A stretch of DNA of 64,000 nucleotides from Sphingomonas sp. HF-S4 (GCF_032911445.1 NZ_JAWJEJ010000002.1:620001-684000), one strand, 5' to 3'. Shown: positions 34,989 to 43,711, counted from the stretch's first letter. Made by a program: numbers and translations. The notes: a model not told the origin generated them from the letters alone.

Positions 34989-35902
34989 TGATCACCCGTA
35001 TCCTGCTTGGCGTCGCCGCCGTCGTGGCCGCCCCGATGGTACTCGCCCCCGTGCCCGCGCGTTGCCAGACCGCGCCCGCCGCGCCGATCCAGATGGATCA
35101 CATCTCGGTGCAGGTTGTCGGCTCGGGGAGCCCGGTGATCCTGATCCCGGGCCTGTCGAGCCCGCGCGACGCCTGGGCGGGGTTCGTCCCCGAGCTTGCG
35201 AAGACGCACAGCGTCTATCTGGTCCAGGTCAACGGCTTCGGCGGGGAAAATCCGCGCGCGAACCTCAAGCCCGGCGTCCTCGACGGCATCGTCGCCGACC
35301 TGATCCGACTCGTCGCCACGCGCAAGCTGGAGGCGCCGGCGGTGGTCGGGCATTCGATGGGCGGCCTCGTCGGGATGATGCTCGCGGCGCGGCATCCCGC
35401 GAGCGTCGGGCGGCTGATGGTGGTCGATGCGCTGCCCTGGTTCGGGGTGCTGATGGGCGCGCCGGGGAGCGGCCTGACCGTCGCGGCCATCGAGCCGCGT
35501 GCCGCGCAGATGCGCGACGTGATCGCCGCGAGCTATGGCAAGCCGCCGAGCAAGACGGCGGCCGAGGCCAATGTCGCCACGCTCGTCCGCAAGCCGGAAG
35601 GCCGGGCCAAGGCGACCGAATGGGCAATGGCGGCGGATCCGCGCGTCACCGCCCAGGCAATGTACGAGGACCTGATCACCGACATGCGCGGCGAGCTGGC
35701 GAAGATCCAGGCGCCCACCACCATCGTCTATGCCTGGAACGACACCTATCCGCGCGAAGCGCAGGCTGGTGCCTTCTTCAAAGCCCAATATTCGGGCACG
35801 CCGAACATTCGGTTCGTCGGCGTCGGCGACGCCGGTCATTTCGTCATGCTCGACCAGCCCGTGGCGTTCGCAGCGGCGCTGACCAGCTTCCTCGCCGACT
35901 AG
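34985..35902 (+). CDS. Secreted alpha/beta hydrolase
   Basis: A 305-residue protein with a signal peptide (ILLGVAAVVAAPMVLAPVPA, cleavage near residue 29) and an alpha/beta-hydrolase fold. The nucleophile Ser lies in VVGHSMGGLVGMML, acid Asp in VYAWNDTYP and His in GVGDAGHFVMLD. The oxyanion segment is ILIPGLSSPRDAW. The substrate is unknown; esters, lactones or amides are all possible. ATG 34985 overlaps the XRE stop, making it the third gene of the operon. A hairpin terminator follows. Confidence 0.9.
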   Translation: MMITRILLGVAAVVAAPMVLAPVPARCQTAPAAPIQMDHISVQVVGSGSPVILIPGLSSPRDAWAGFVPELAKTHSVYLVQVNGFGGENPRANLKPGVLDGIVADLIRLVATRKLEAPAVVGHSMGGLVGMMLAARHPASVGRLMVVDALPWFGVLMGAPGSGLTVAAIEPRAAQMRDVIAASYGKPPSKTAAEANVATLVRKPEGRAKATEWAMAADPRVTAQAMYEDLITDMRGELAKIQAPTTIVYAWNDTYPREAQAGAFFKAQYSGTPNIRFVGVGDAGHFVMLDQPVAFAAALTSFLAD

Positions 35903-35909
35903 ACGTACA

Positions 35910-35937
35910 TGCGGCCCGGAGTCTTTCCCGGGCCGCA
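35910..35937. terminator. Bidirectional hairpin terminator
   Basis: TGCGGCCCGG (35910-35919) is perfectly inverted at 35928-35937 around AGTCTTTC. It lies between the convergent hydrolase gene and the DUF2171 gene. T-rich tails are weak on both strands. Confidence 0.65.
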
Positions 35938-35959
35938 TTCATTCGTTCGCCGGGCAGGC

Positions 35960-36844
35960 TCAATAGGTGCCCGAGAAGCTCCGGTTGAGGTTGCGCTCGC
36001 CCGACCAGTCGTCGCGGTCGCTGTCGCGGTTGCCGAACAGCGCCCCCGATTGCTCCTCGTCGCGCCAATGCGCCTTGGCTTCGTCGGCAGTCTTGCGCAG
36101 CGTCACCTTGTCGTCGACCGAATGGATCCAGCGCGACGGGATCGAATGATGATGCCCGCGGGCATCGCTGTCGCTCTTGGTGAGCACGATGCGATCGCCG
36201 CGGATCTTGTCGACGACGCCGACGTGGCTGCCGTCCGATCCCACCACTTCCATATGCTCGCTCACCCGGCGCAGCGAATCGCGCTGGCCCTGGCGGTCGG
36301 TGCGCCAGCTGCTGAACTCGTTGTGGAAGCGCTGCGAATTCTCGCGCTGATATTCGTCATAGTCGCGGTCGAGCTCGGCGATCCGCTGGCGACGCCACGA
36401 CTGGTACTGGCCGTCGCCGACGCCGCCATAGACGCGTTCGTCGCGGCCGACCTGGGCATCGTAGCGCTGGTCGCGCTCGCGGCGGCGCTCGGCCTCTTCG
36501 TCGCCGAACCACGAGCGGATCTCATCGCCGGCGCGATCGAGGAAGCCGCGATCGGCGTCATATTGGTCGCGCCCGCGATCATAGCCGCGATGGCGCTCTG
36601 GCCCGCGATAGCCATGGTCGGCGGCGGGGCGGTAGTAATCGGTCACGCGGGCGCGGTCATAGTCCGGCTGCTCGTCGGTCCAGCCGGTACGGGCGTCGTC
36701 GCGCCAGCCACGGTCGGCATGGTGGCCACGATCATAGCGGCCGGCGGCGTAGTCGCGGCCCGAACCATAGTCTTGCGAATAGTTGCGGGGGCTGCGGCCG
36801 CCATAATAGTCGCGCTGACCATAGCGGCGATTGCGGTCGTCCAT
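35960..36844 (-). CDS. SWFGD/DUF2171 domain-containing hydrophilic protein
   Basis: A 294-residue protein. The N-terminal 110 residues are an Arg/Asp/Tyr/Gly-rich disordered tract (RYGQRDYYGGRSPRNYSQDY and similar). It is followed by the SWFGDEEAERRRERD motif, a helical Arg/Gln-rich segment and a C-terminal DUF2171-type beta domain (MEVVGSDGSHVGVVDKIRGD ... SIPSRWIHSVDDKVTL). Such proteins are common in sphingomonads and related alphaproteobacteria; their role is unknown, and a stress or desiccation link is often suspected. Start: ATG 36844 behind AGGAGAGAT. Confidence 0.85.
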   Translation of the reverse strand: MDDRNRRYGQRDYYGGRSPRNYSQDYGSGRDYAAGRYDRGHHADRGWRDDARTGWTDEQPDYDRARVTDYYRPAADHGYRGPERHRGYDRGRDQYDADRGFLDRAGDEIRSWFGDEEAERRRERDQRYDAQVGRDERVYGGVGDGQYQSWRRQRIAELDRDYDEYQRENSQRFHNEFSSWRTDRQGQRDSLRRVSEHMEVVGSDGSHVGVVDKIRGDRIVLTKSDSDARGHHHSIPSRWIHSVDDKVTLRKTADEAKAHWRDEEQSGALFGNRDSDRDDWSGERNLNRSFSGTY

Positions 36845-37071
36845 TTTGCATCTCTCCTGATCGATTTGCGGACAGGGCACGCTGGCGGGATCGCTGCATG
36901 CCCGACGCCGATTCAGCGAGCGAGACGCGGCTTAGGTTCCGCATTTCGTCGAATCCGCAGGTGGTTGAGCGCCAGACGCGCGATGCCTGCGCGCAGGCGC
37001 GGCTAGCCGGTTGCATCGCAGTTCGCGGCTCGCTAAGTGGAGCGCCTCCCGGCGCGACCGGGACCGGCGGC

Positions 37072-37147
37072 GGGGCTGTAGCTCAGATGGGAGAGCGCTG
37101 CAATCGCACTGCAGAGGTCAGGGGTTCGATTCCCCTCAGCTCCACCA
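37072..37147 (+). tRNA. tRNA-Ala (anticodon CGC)
   Basis: A 76-base cloverleaf. The acceptor stem is GGGGCTG/CAGCTCC with CCA encoded. The D arm is GCTCAGATGGGAGAGC. The anticodon stem CTGCA/TGCAG encloses the loop ATCGCAC, so the anticodon is CGC, reading GCG. The T arm is AGGGGTTCGATTCCCCT. It is followed by an AT-richer region with orphan genes, as often seen where mobile elements have integrated at a tRNA 3' end. Confidence 0.97.
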
Positions 37148-37596
37148 GCCGCCATTGATTTCATTCCCCTTTCTTTCGATTTTGCCGCTTGGTGATAATC
37201 TCGGTCATAATATTGGCTGCGGTTACAGGTGGCCTCCGGCGTGCTTGTGCGCACTGTCCAACTAACCCTGCATCGCGGACCGTGGCGAAGCACCTTTGAT
37301 AGAGCGGGTCGCTGGCGAACGGCAGCTAAGCGCCTCGCCAGCGGTCATTCCGGCGATTGAAGCGGCTTCTCAAAAGCGGTCGGTCCGCTTTGGCGTGCCG
37401 AAGCGCCCATTGAACGACGGGAAGTGCGTGGAAAGCCCACTGACGGCTTTGTGGACGCTGAAGACCAAGAGTTACACTCATGGCCGTGTGCGTATCGACG
37501 ACCGCGTCTATGTGGCGGTGCCTCTCGTCGCGCCCTTGCGTTCGGAGTGGTCAAGGTTACCTCTGGAGCAGGATTTCATCATCGGAGGATTCCTCA
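37148..37596. other. Gene-poor stretch after tRNA-Ala
   Basis: About 450 bases with lower GC than the surroundings and no gene that can be supported. One frame (about 37440-37652, residues such as KTKSYTHGRVRIDDRVYVAV) reads more like protein than its alternatives. It has no convincing start or ribosome-binding site and overlaps the next small gene, so it may be a decayed coding remnant. No second copy of the tRNA 3' end (attachment-site duplicate) was seen in the window. Confidence 0.5.
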
Positions 37597-37791
37597 ATGG
37601 CTCTCGGCGACCTTGTACCTGTGGCGGACAGCCCCGGCTATTTCACCGTTGAGCTTGAGGAAGGGCAGGCGAGTGAGGCGCTCCCGCGTGCCGAGGCGGA
37701 GGCCCGGAGCGAGGAACTCAAAGACGTCGCGTTTCGCACTGCTCAGCAGCAGGCTGCGTGGCAGGCGATTCAGCGCGGGCGCGGCTTATAG
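37597..37791 (+). CDS. Small protein of unknown function (64 aa)
   Basis: A 64-residue frame from ATG 37597 with a strong ribosome-binding site (GGAGG eight bases upstream). The N-terminal part DLVPVADSPGYFTVELEEGQ looks like beta-strands. The rest is an acidic and Ala/Gln-rich helix (RAEAEARSEELKDVAFRTAQ). No family is recognised. A perfect 8-bp-stem hairpin follows at 37818-37845. Its position just after a tRNA gene suggests it may belong to an integrated element or its remnant. Confidence 0.5.
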   Translation: MALGDLVPVADSPGYFTVELEEGQASEALPRAEAEARSEELKDVAFRTAQQQAAWQAIQRGRGL

Positions 37792-37817
37792 ATCCGGGGC
37801 CACAAATCACAAATAGA

Positions 37818-37845
37818 GAGGCCGCCCCATTTCTGAAGCGGCCTC
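37818..37845. terminator. Bidirectional hairpin
   Basis: GAGGCCGC (37818-37825) is inverted at 37838-37845 around a 12-base loop, between the convergent 64-aa gene and the Ig-like protein gene. On the minus strand CTCTATTTGTGATTTG follows, a T-rich exit. Confidence 0.6.
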
Positions 37846-37873
37846 GTATCGTCGTTGGAATAACCGCCCGGCG

Positions 37874-38239
37874 TCAGCCTGGCCAATTGTCGCAGATGCG
37901 GCTGCGCCTGACAGTGACGGTCAGCGTAGCCGAGGCAGTGCCGCCATTCCCGTCGGATATCTGGTAATAGACAGGAAACGTCCCGGACACGGTGCTGTCG
38001 AATTCGATGTATGTGCCGGCGTTCTGTGCGTTCGCGCCACCAGGCGAGGACACTGAATCGATGACCAATGGATCACCGTCAGGATCGTAGTCGTTCCCGA
38101 GCACATCTATCCCAACGATGGTGTTACAGCCTACCGACGCGGCGTCATCGACAGCAACTGGTGGCGAGCCGGTTAGCAAGGGTATAGCATTTGGACTGAG
38201 TGCTAAAATCGGCAGCATGCTAAACAATTGTAAAATCAC
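37874..38239 (-). CDS. Secreted single Ig/cadherin-like domain protein
   Basis: A 121-residue protein. The N-terminal hydrophobic stretch (ILQLFSMLPILALSPNAIPL) looks like a signal peptide. The rest is one bacterial Ig/cadherin-like module: AVDDAASVGCNTIVGIDVLG, NDYDPDGDPLVIDSV (calcium-type Asp cluster) and YYQISDGNGGTASATLTVTV. Such modules normally occur as long arrays in adhesins, so a single free copy is odd. The start is GTG 38239, with TTGGAG upstream. GC and codon use are lower than in its neighbours, suggesting acquisition or a fragment of a larger adhesin. Confidence 0.65.
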   Translation of the reverse strand: MILQLFSMLPILALSPNAIPLLTGSPPVAVDDAASVGCNTIVGIDVLGNDYDPDGDPLVIDSVSSPGGANAQNAGTYIEFDSTVSGTFPVYYQISDGNGGTASATLTVTVRRSRICDNWPG

Positions 38240-38769
38240 GGCAGGTCTCCAAAAAAAGAGGATGCGACCTTTTGAGCGGTGGCTAATTGTGTCGTCGACT
38301 CGCTCCGGTTGTCCAAACTACTGCTCTTCGCATCGAAGACAATGTATAACGTATTGAACGTCCTCACTTTTACAAACCACCGATTGTCATGTTGGCCGTA
38401 GCTTAGGAAAAGGGCCGGCGCTTCGACGTATCGAGGCGGCCCAAAGGTGCTCGGGGAAAAGGCGGTCCAACGGCAGCATTGCGCCCTCGTTCCGTTTCGT
38501 CGAATGCGTTGCGGTCGACGCCCTAAAGCCGACGTCAGTTCAGGTTGAGCTTCACATCCGGCGGGCCACCGAGGGATGCGCACCTTCGGCGTGCAAGACT
38601 CTGCTCCTCCCCCCGGCGACGATCGCCTGCGCTTTCCGATTTTCCGAGTGCTTCTGGAGGCGTCGTTATTGTGCAGAGTCCTGGATTTCTGCTTTATATC
38701 GGTCGGCTCAATTTGATAAAATATTCGAGCGACGCGCCACGGCAAGGCGCGGCGAAAAGGGGGAATCTG
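38240..38769. other. Intergenic stretch upstream of the adhesin gene
   Basis: 530 bases with no gene that can be supported. An open frame on the minus strand (38236-38817) and one on the plus strand running into the adhesin both lack starts and have irregular composition. The AT-rich part near 38640-38720 (GTCGTTATTGTGCAGAG, TTTGATAAAATATTCG) probably holds the adhesin promoter. Confidence 0.45.
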
Positions 38770-41610
38770 ATGAACGTATCTGGGGTCCGGGGCCGCGCTG
38801 CCCGGTTGCGTATGCACGGTTCGGCCGGTGTGCTGGCGCTCGCGGCGGGGCTGACGTTAGCGACTCCGGCGGCGGCGCAGGATAATTGCGGATCGGGTAA
38901 TGCCAGCGGCGCCAATTCAGTCGCCTGCGGCACCGGTGCCGATGCCACGGGCACCAACGCCACCGCAGTCGGCAACGATGCCGATGCCGGTACAAACGCG
39001 AGCGCCATTGGCGCCGGCGCCAAGGCCAACGCCGATGAAACCGTCGCACTCGGATATAATTCGTATGCGGGCGGCCAGATGGCGACCGCGGTAGGCCGTT
39101 ATGCGCTGGCGAACGCCGCCTGGACCACCGCCATGGGCGCTTCCGCCCAAGCCTATTTCGGCTATGCCAGCGCGTTCGGCACCGGCGCGCTCGCCAACGG
39201 CCTCGGCTCTACTGCGCTGGGCGCTGGCGCGCGTTCGGCAGCCGGCGCGGTCGGGCTCGGCTATAGCAGTTCCGCCACCGGCGATCAGAGCATTGCGCTC
39301 GGCCAGTCTGCTTCCGCCACGCAGAATCGCGGCATCGCGATCGGCGGCTGGATCGATCTCGACAGCGACGGCATCAGCGATCCGGGCGAGTTTACTCGCG
39401 CGACCGGTATCGATGCCATTGCCCTCGGCACGATCGCCAGCGCCAGCAACGCGAAAACCGTATCGATCGGCTATAGCGCCAGCGCCACCGGCTCCAACGC
39501 CCTCGCTGTCGGCGCGGCGAGCAGCGCGGCCGGAACCAACGCCGCCGCCTTCGGCCCGGGCAGCAGCGCCGTCACCAGCGGCAGCGTTGCTCTGGGCAAT
39601 ACCGCCACCGCCAGCGGCACTGCCGCCATCGCCATCGGCGGCGGCTATCTGGGTGGCAACGGTCCCGTCGCGGCGGGCGGCGATTCGATCGCGATCGGCT
39701 CCGACGCCAGTACGGCTGCCGGCGCCGGCGGCGCCATCGCATTGGGCGGTGCATCTTTTGGCGGCGCCACCAACGCGGTCGCGCTCGGCCAGCAGGCCCG
39801 CGCCGAGGTCGGCAATAGCACTGCCGTTGGCGACAACGCCCAGGCAACGGCAATCGGCTCGGTCGCGCTCGGCGCCAATTCGCTCGCCGACGCCGCCTAC
39901 ACCGTGTCGGTCGGCACCAGCGGCGCGACGCGGCGGATCGTCAATGTCGGCGCTGGCACGCTCTCGTCGACGAGCACCGACGCCGTCACCGGGGCGCAGC
40001 TTTACGCCACCAACGCGAGCGTGACGACGGCACAGGGCACCGCCAACACCGCGCTCACCAACGCCGCCACTGCACAAACCCGCGCTGATACCGCTTTCGA
40101 CAGCGCCGCTGCCGCGCAGGGTACCGCCAACACCGCTCTCGCCAACGCCGCCACCGCACAGAGCCGCGCCGATGCCGCATTCGACAGCGCCGCTGCCGCG
40201 CAGGGCACCGGCAACACCGCCCTCGCCAACGCCGCCACCGCGCAAACTCGCGCCGATGCGGCTTTCGACAGCGCCGCTGCGGCACAGGGCACCGCCAACA
40301 CCGCTCTCGCCAACGCCGCCACCGCACAGAGCCGCGCCGATGCCGCATTCGACAGCGCCGCTGCTGCGCAGGGCACCGGCAACACCGCCCTCGCCAACGC
40401 CGCCACCGCGCAAACTCGCGCCGATGCGGCTTTCGACAGCGCCGCTGCGGCACAGGGCACCGCCAACAACGCGCTTGCCAACGCCGCGACGGCGCAGACC
40501 ACCGCGGATCGCGCCGAAGCCCGAGCGATCGCCGCGCGCGACGACGCGGCGGCTGCGCAAGTGCGTGCGAACGAAGCGCGTGACCTTGCCAATCAGGCAG
40601 TCAGCAGCGGCGCTGCGACCAAGGACATCGCCGATGCGGCGCTCGCCAATGCGGCAACGGCCCAGGAGGCGGCCAATATCGCCAGGGCACAGGCCGATCA
40701 GGCCGATGCCGGGGCCCGCCTCGCCCGCTCTGTCGCCGACAATGCCATGGTGAACGCCGCCGCCGCCCAGACCACCGCCGATCGCGCGCTAGCCCGCACC
40801 GCCTATGTCGAGATGAACATGACCGGCCCGCTGGCACAGGCGAACGGCGCCAATGCGATGGCGATGGGCAGCGGCTCGATGGCGAGCGGCGACCGTTCGG
40901 TGGCGATCGGCACCAATGCCGTTGCCGAAAACGGCGCCGCGGTATCGATCGGCGCGGGCAACCGTGCCTCGGGTGCCGGGGCAGTGGCGATCGGCGACCC
41001 CAACGTCGCCACCGGCCGCGGCGCCGTTGCCATCGGCGCCGACAATACCGCGACCGGCGAAGGCGCAGTCGCGCTAGGCGCCGATAGCGTCGCCAACGGC
41101 CGTTCGGCAGTCGCGCTGGGCCGCGGCGCCAATGCCGGCGCAGCGGGCAGCGTCGCCATCGGCGAAGGTGCGGTGGCGAACCGGGCCGGGCAGGTCTCGC
41201 TGGGTGCCACCGGTTCCACCTACACGCTCGCCGGCATCAGCTCCGCCGCCAGCCGCGCGGCGCAATCGGGCGACACCCGCTATGTCACCTCGGATGCCTC
41301 GGGCAATCTGGCGCTGTCCGATCTCGGACCCGGCGCGATCAGCCAGCTCGATTATCAAATGCGTGTCGATCGACGCGAGACGCGCAGGGGGATCGCCACC
41401 GCTATCGCGATCGGTACTGCTCCGATCCCCTCTGAGCCGGGTCGCACCAGCTACGTCCTCAACGGCGCCACCTTTCGCGGCGAACAGGCCGTCGGCGGCG
41501 GAATGGCCCACCGGCTCAATTCCGACGATCCGCTCGCGGTAACGGCGGGCTTTTCCTATGGCGGCGGGGGCAACACCGCGGTCAAGGTCGGGGTAGCGGG
41601 GGAGTTTTGA
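38770..41610 (+). CDS. YadA-like trimeric autotransporter adhesin
   Basis: A 946-residue surface adhesin. It has a signal peptide (AGVLALAAGLTLATPAAAQ, cleavage near residue 37). A head of left-handed beta-roll repeats (SIALG, AVALG, AIAIG-type, about residues 40-400) comes next, then an Ala-rich coiled-coil stalk with five 28-residue repeats (about 437-577) and more irregular stalk to about 680. A second block of head repeats (SVAIGTNAVAENGAAVSIGA and on) follows, then a neck and the YadA membrane anchor ending VGVAGEF. The order head-stalk-head-anchor is less usual than head-stalk-anchor. Three chains form the outer-membrane barrel. ATG 38770 lies behind AAGGGGGAA. Confidence 0.92.
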   Translation: MNVSGVRGRAARLRMHGSAGVLALAAGLTLATPAAAQDNCGSGNASGANSVACGTGADATGTNATAVGNDADAGTNASAIGAGAKANADETVALGYNSYAGGQMATAVGRYALANAAWTTAMGASAQAYFGYASAFGTGALANGLGSTALGAGARSAAGAVGLGYSSSATGDQSIALGQSASATQNRGIAIGGWIDLDSDGISDPGEFTRATGIDAIALGTIASASNAKTVSIGYSASATGSNALAVGAASSAAGTNAAAFGPGSSAVTSGSVALGNTATASGTAAIAIGGGYLGGNGPVAAGGDSIAIGSDASTAAGAGGAIALGGASFGGATNAVALGQQARAEVGNSTAVGDNAQATAIGSVALGANSLADAAYTVSVGTSGATRRIVNVGAGTLSSTSTDAVTGAQLYATNASVTTAQGTANTALTNAATAQTRADTAFDSAAAAQGTANTALANAATAQSRADAAFDSAAAAQGTGNTALANAATAQTRADAAFDSAAAAQGTANTALANAATAQSRADAAFDSAAAAQGTGNTALANAATAQTRADAAFDSAAAAQGTANNALANAATAQTTADRAEARAIAARDDAAAAQVRANEARDLANQAVSSGAATKDIADAALANAATAQEAANIARAQADQADAGARLARSVADNAMVNAAAAQTTADRALARTAYVEMNMTGPLAQANGANAMAMGSGSMASGDRSVAIGTNAVAENGAAVSIGAGNRASGAGAVAIGDPNVATGRGAVAIGADNTATGEGAVALGADSVANGRSAVALGRGANAGAAGSVAIGEGAVANRAGQVSLGATGSTYTLAGISSAASRAAQSGDTRYVTSDASGNLALSDLGPGAISQLDYQMRVDRRETRRGIATAIAIGTAPIPSEPGRTSYVLNGATFRGEQAVGGGMAHRLNSDDPLAVTAGFSYGGGGNTAVKVGVAGEF
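40081..40500 (+). repeat. Five 84-bp tandem repeats in the adhesin stalk
   Basis: Units begin at 40081, 40165, 40249, 40333 and 40417. Each encodes 28 residues (exactly four heptads) of the type RADAAFDSAAAAQGTANTAL. Two variants alternate (TAN/SRAD and TGN/TRAD), so 40165-40332 and 40333-40500 form a nearly identical 168-bp duplication. Copy number is likely to vary by slippage or recombination without breaking the frame. Confidence 0.9.
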
Positions 41611-42173
41611 AGACTATCAAAAGGTCCTCGACGATCCGGACCCGTTAGCGGCTATCGCGGCAGTTCGCGACCGAGGCAGCGGTCGCCTGACGGAGCCATG
41701 GGTCACGGTAAATGCGCAAGCGTCGGACGAAGTCGCTCGATCGAGCGTTCGCGGACGGCAGCTATTTCGGCTTTGATGCCGGAAGCCGACGGTCGGCTTC
41801 CGGTCCAGGAGCCGCCGTGCAATTGACGGGGAGGCCAGGCGCGAGGCCCCGTCCGCGCTTGGGGGGGCATGCGCGTTGGGGGCACGGTCCATCCGGCGGA
41901 TCGGGAAAGAGCGCAGCTGCATCGAGTCAGTGATATCCCCCCGGCGCAGGCGGAGCGGGCGGACGGTGCCGCAGACTGCTCCAGTGGAGAATTGTGCGTC
42001 AGAGCAATCACCGGTGAAGAGGCACCGCATCGGACCACGATGAAGCGCGGTGGCGCCCATGCTCGCGTGCCGATTTGGCGGGAGGGGCAATTTGCGATTA
42101 CAGATACTCGGCGCCGGATTGTCTTGGCTGGCGAAGCAGCCGCGATGCGCGGCGGGAACCGGGTGAGACCATT
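41611..42173. other. Intergenic stretch between the adhesin and the sigma factor genes
   Basis: 563 bases without a gene that can be supported. It contains a perfect 10-bp stem hairpin (CCGGAAGCCG 41779-41788 with 41794-41803), possibly terminating the adhesin transcript. Several out-of-phase frames on the minus strand (e.g. GFRHQSRNSC near 41770) have the look of degraded repeat or gene sequence. The sigma factor leader lies at the right end. Confidence 0.45.
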
Positions 42174-42746
42174 TTGGACAGGGATGCGGCAGTTCGGGAG
42201 TGGTTCTGCCGCGAAGTGCTTCCCCTGGAGCCGTCGCTGCTGCGCTTCATCCGTCGGAACTGGCCGGCGGCCGACGACGCGACCGATTTGATGCACGACG
42301 TCTATGAACTCGCGATCACCGGCGCCCGCAACGCCATACCCCACAATACGCCTGCATATCTGTTTGCCGTGGCGCGTAATCATCTGATCAACCGCGCCAA
42401 GCGGGCGCGGATCGTGTCCTTCGAACTCGTCGCGGACCTCGAGACCGTGGTCGCCGACAGCGACATGTTCGAGGCGGAGCGGCAGCTGCACGCACGCGAT
42501 GCCTTGCGGCGCGCCCAGGCCGGGATCGAAAAGCTGTCACCCCGCGTCCGGGAAGTCGTGATGCTGCGCAAGGTCGAGGGGCTCGACGTTGCCGAGACGT
42601 CGGCGAGGCTGGGCATCGGCAAGGATGCAGTCAACCATCAGCTCGCGATGGGCATGAAGGCGCTTGCCGACCACATGCTCGGTGGCGCGGGCAAGATCGT
42701 CCGGCGCAGATACGGCGCCCGACGTGCGCAAAGGAGCGAAGGATGA
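42174..42746 (+). CDS. ECF-type RNA polymerase sigma factor (FecI-like)
   Basis: A sigma-70 family protein of about 190 residues. Region 2 spans LLRFIRRNWPAADDATDLMH and NTPAYLFAVARNHLINRAKR. Region 4 is KLSPRVREVVMLRKVEGLDV followed by the HTH AETSARLGIGKDAVNHQL. The start is uncertain: TTG 42174 follows GGGTGAG and gives the normal length, while upstream in-frame ATG 42075 reads into non-coding sequence. The stop overlaps the fecR-like start (ATGA). Together with FecR and an STN-containing receptor it forms a cell-surface signalling set in which an outer-membrane substrate activates transcription. Confidence 0.88.
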   Translation: MDRDAAVREWFCREVLPLEPSLLRFIRRNWPAADDATDLMHDVYELAITGARNAIPHNTPAYLFAVARNHLINRAKRARIVSFELVADLETVVADSDMFEAERQLHARDALRRAQAGIEKLSPRVREVVMLRKVEGLDVAETSARLGIGKDAVNHQLAMGMKALADHMLGGAGKIVRRRYGARRAQRSEG

Positions 42747-43711
42747 CCGACGCTCGCTCGGCACGAGACTGCGCTGCTGACTGGATCATCGCCCGCGAAC
42801 AGGGTGCGTGGTCAGACCGGGACCAGCAAGCGCTGGATGCCTGGCTCGACGAGTCCGACCTGAACAAGGCCGCCTTCTGGCGTCTCGAGCATAGCTGGCG
42901 CGAGGCTGACCGCATTGCCGCGCTTGGGAGTGGTCTCGCCCCCGCGCGCGCGTCCGCCTGGCGGCTGCGGCCGCGAACCTGGACTGCCTTGACCGCCCTC
43001 GCGGCCTCCATCGCGGCCATCGTCGGCGTGGGCTTCCACGAAGCGCACCCTGGCGGAGAAGCATCTACCGCCACCGCCACCTTTGCCACCGAAGTGGGTG
43101 GACATCAGTCCCTTGGCCTTTCCGATGGCAGCCGCGTCGAGCTCAACACCGATACCAAAATGCGGGCCGCGATCGGGGCGGATCGCCGTGCGGTCTGGCT
43201 CGACAAGGGCGAAGCGTTCTTCGAGGTGGCGCATCGCGACGGGCTGCCCTTCGTCGTGCACGCCGGCCCCCGCGAGATCACGGTTCTGGGCACGAAGTTT
43301 TCCGTGCGACGCGTCGGCGACAAGGTCACCGTCTGGGTTCGCGAGGGGCGCGTGCGCGTCGACAATGCCGAGCGTGCCGGCGCGGCGCGCTCGGCGATCG
43401 TCACGGCCGGCGGCGGTGCGCTGAGCGACGGGGCGGCGACGCTGGTCACCTCTACTTCACCCGAACGGGTCGAGCAGGCGCTCTCGTGGCGCGAAGGAAT
43501 GCTGAGCTTCGACCATGAGCGGCTCGGCGACATCGCGCTGGAGTTCAACCGCTACAATCGGAAGAAGATCGTCGTCGATAGCGAAGCTGGGGGCATCCGC
43601 ATCGGCGGCACCTTCCCGGCGTTGAAGCCCGTCGCGTTCGCGCGGCTGCTCCGCGACGCGTATGCGCTTGAGATCGAGGAAACCGACGGCGCGATCAAAA
43701 TTCGGAAATGA
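42743..43711 (+). CDS. FecR family anti-sigma/sensor protein
   Basis: A 322-residue inner-membrane regulator. The N-terminal DUF4880-like region (ARDCAADWIIAREQGAWSDR, LDAWLDESDLNKAAFWRLEH) binds the sigma factor. One transmembrane segment follows (ALTALAASIAAIVGVGF, about residue 75-95). The FecR periplasmic domain comes next (GGHQSLGLSDGSRVELNTDT ... GEAFFEVAHRDGLPF) and a C-terminal STN-like segment (LGDIALEFNRYNRKKIVVD). It receives the signal from the receptor gene 81 bases downstream and controls the sigma factor encoded in overlap upstream. Confidence 0.93.
   Translation: MTDARSARDCAADWIIAREQGAWSDRDQQALDAWLDESDLNKAAFWRLEHSWREADRIAALGSGLAPARASAWRLRPRTWTALTALAASIAAIVGVGFHEAHPGGEASTATATFATEVGGHQSLGLSDGSRVELNTDTKMRAAIGADRRAVWLDKGEAFFEVAHRDGLPFVVHAGPREITVLGTKFSVRRVGDKVTVWVREGRVRVDNAERAGAARSAIVTAGGGALSDGAATLVTSTSPERVEQALSWREGMLSFDHERLGDIALEFNRYNRKKIVVDSEAGGIRIGGTFPALKPVAFARLLRDAYALEIEETDGAIKIRK

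Noticed and set aside
37296..37652. 118-residue frame after the tRNA
   Set aside because: No credible start or ribosome-binding site; only the middle third reads like protein and it overlaps the better-supported 64-aa gene. Kept only as a note in the intergenic entry.
38236..38817. 193-residue minus-strand frame upstream of the adhesin
   Set aside because: Irregular composition, no ribosome-binding site, and it would cross the adhesin start region.
40081..40500. CRISPR-like array
   Set aside because: The repeats are contiguous 84-bp coding units without unique spacers and encode the heptad repeats of the adhesin stalk.
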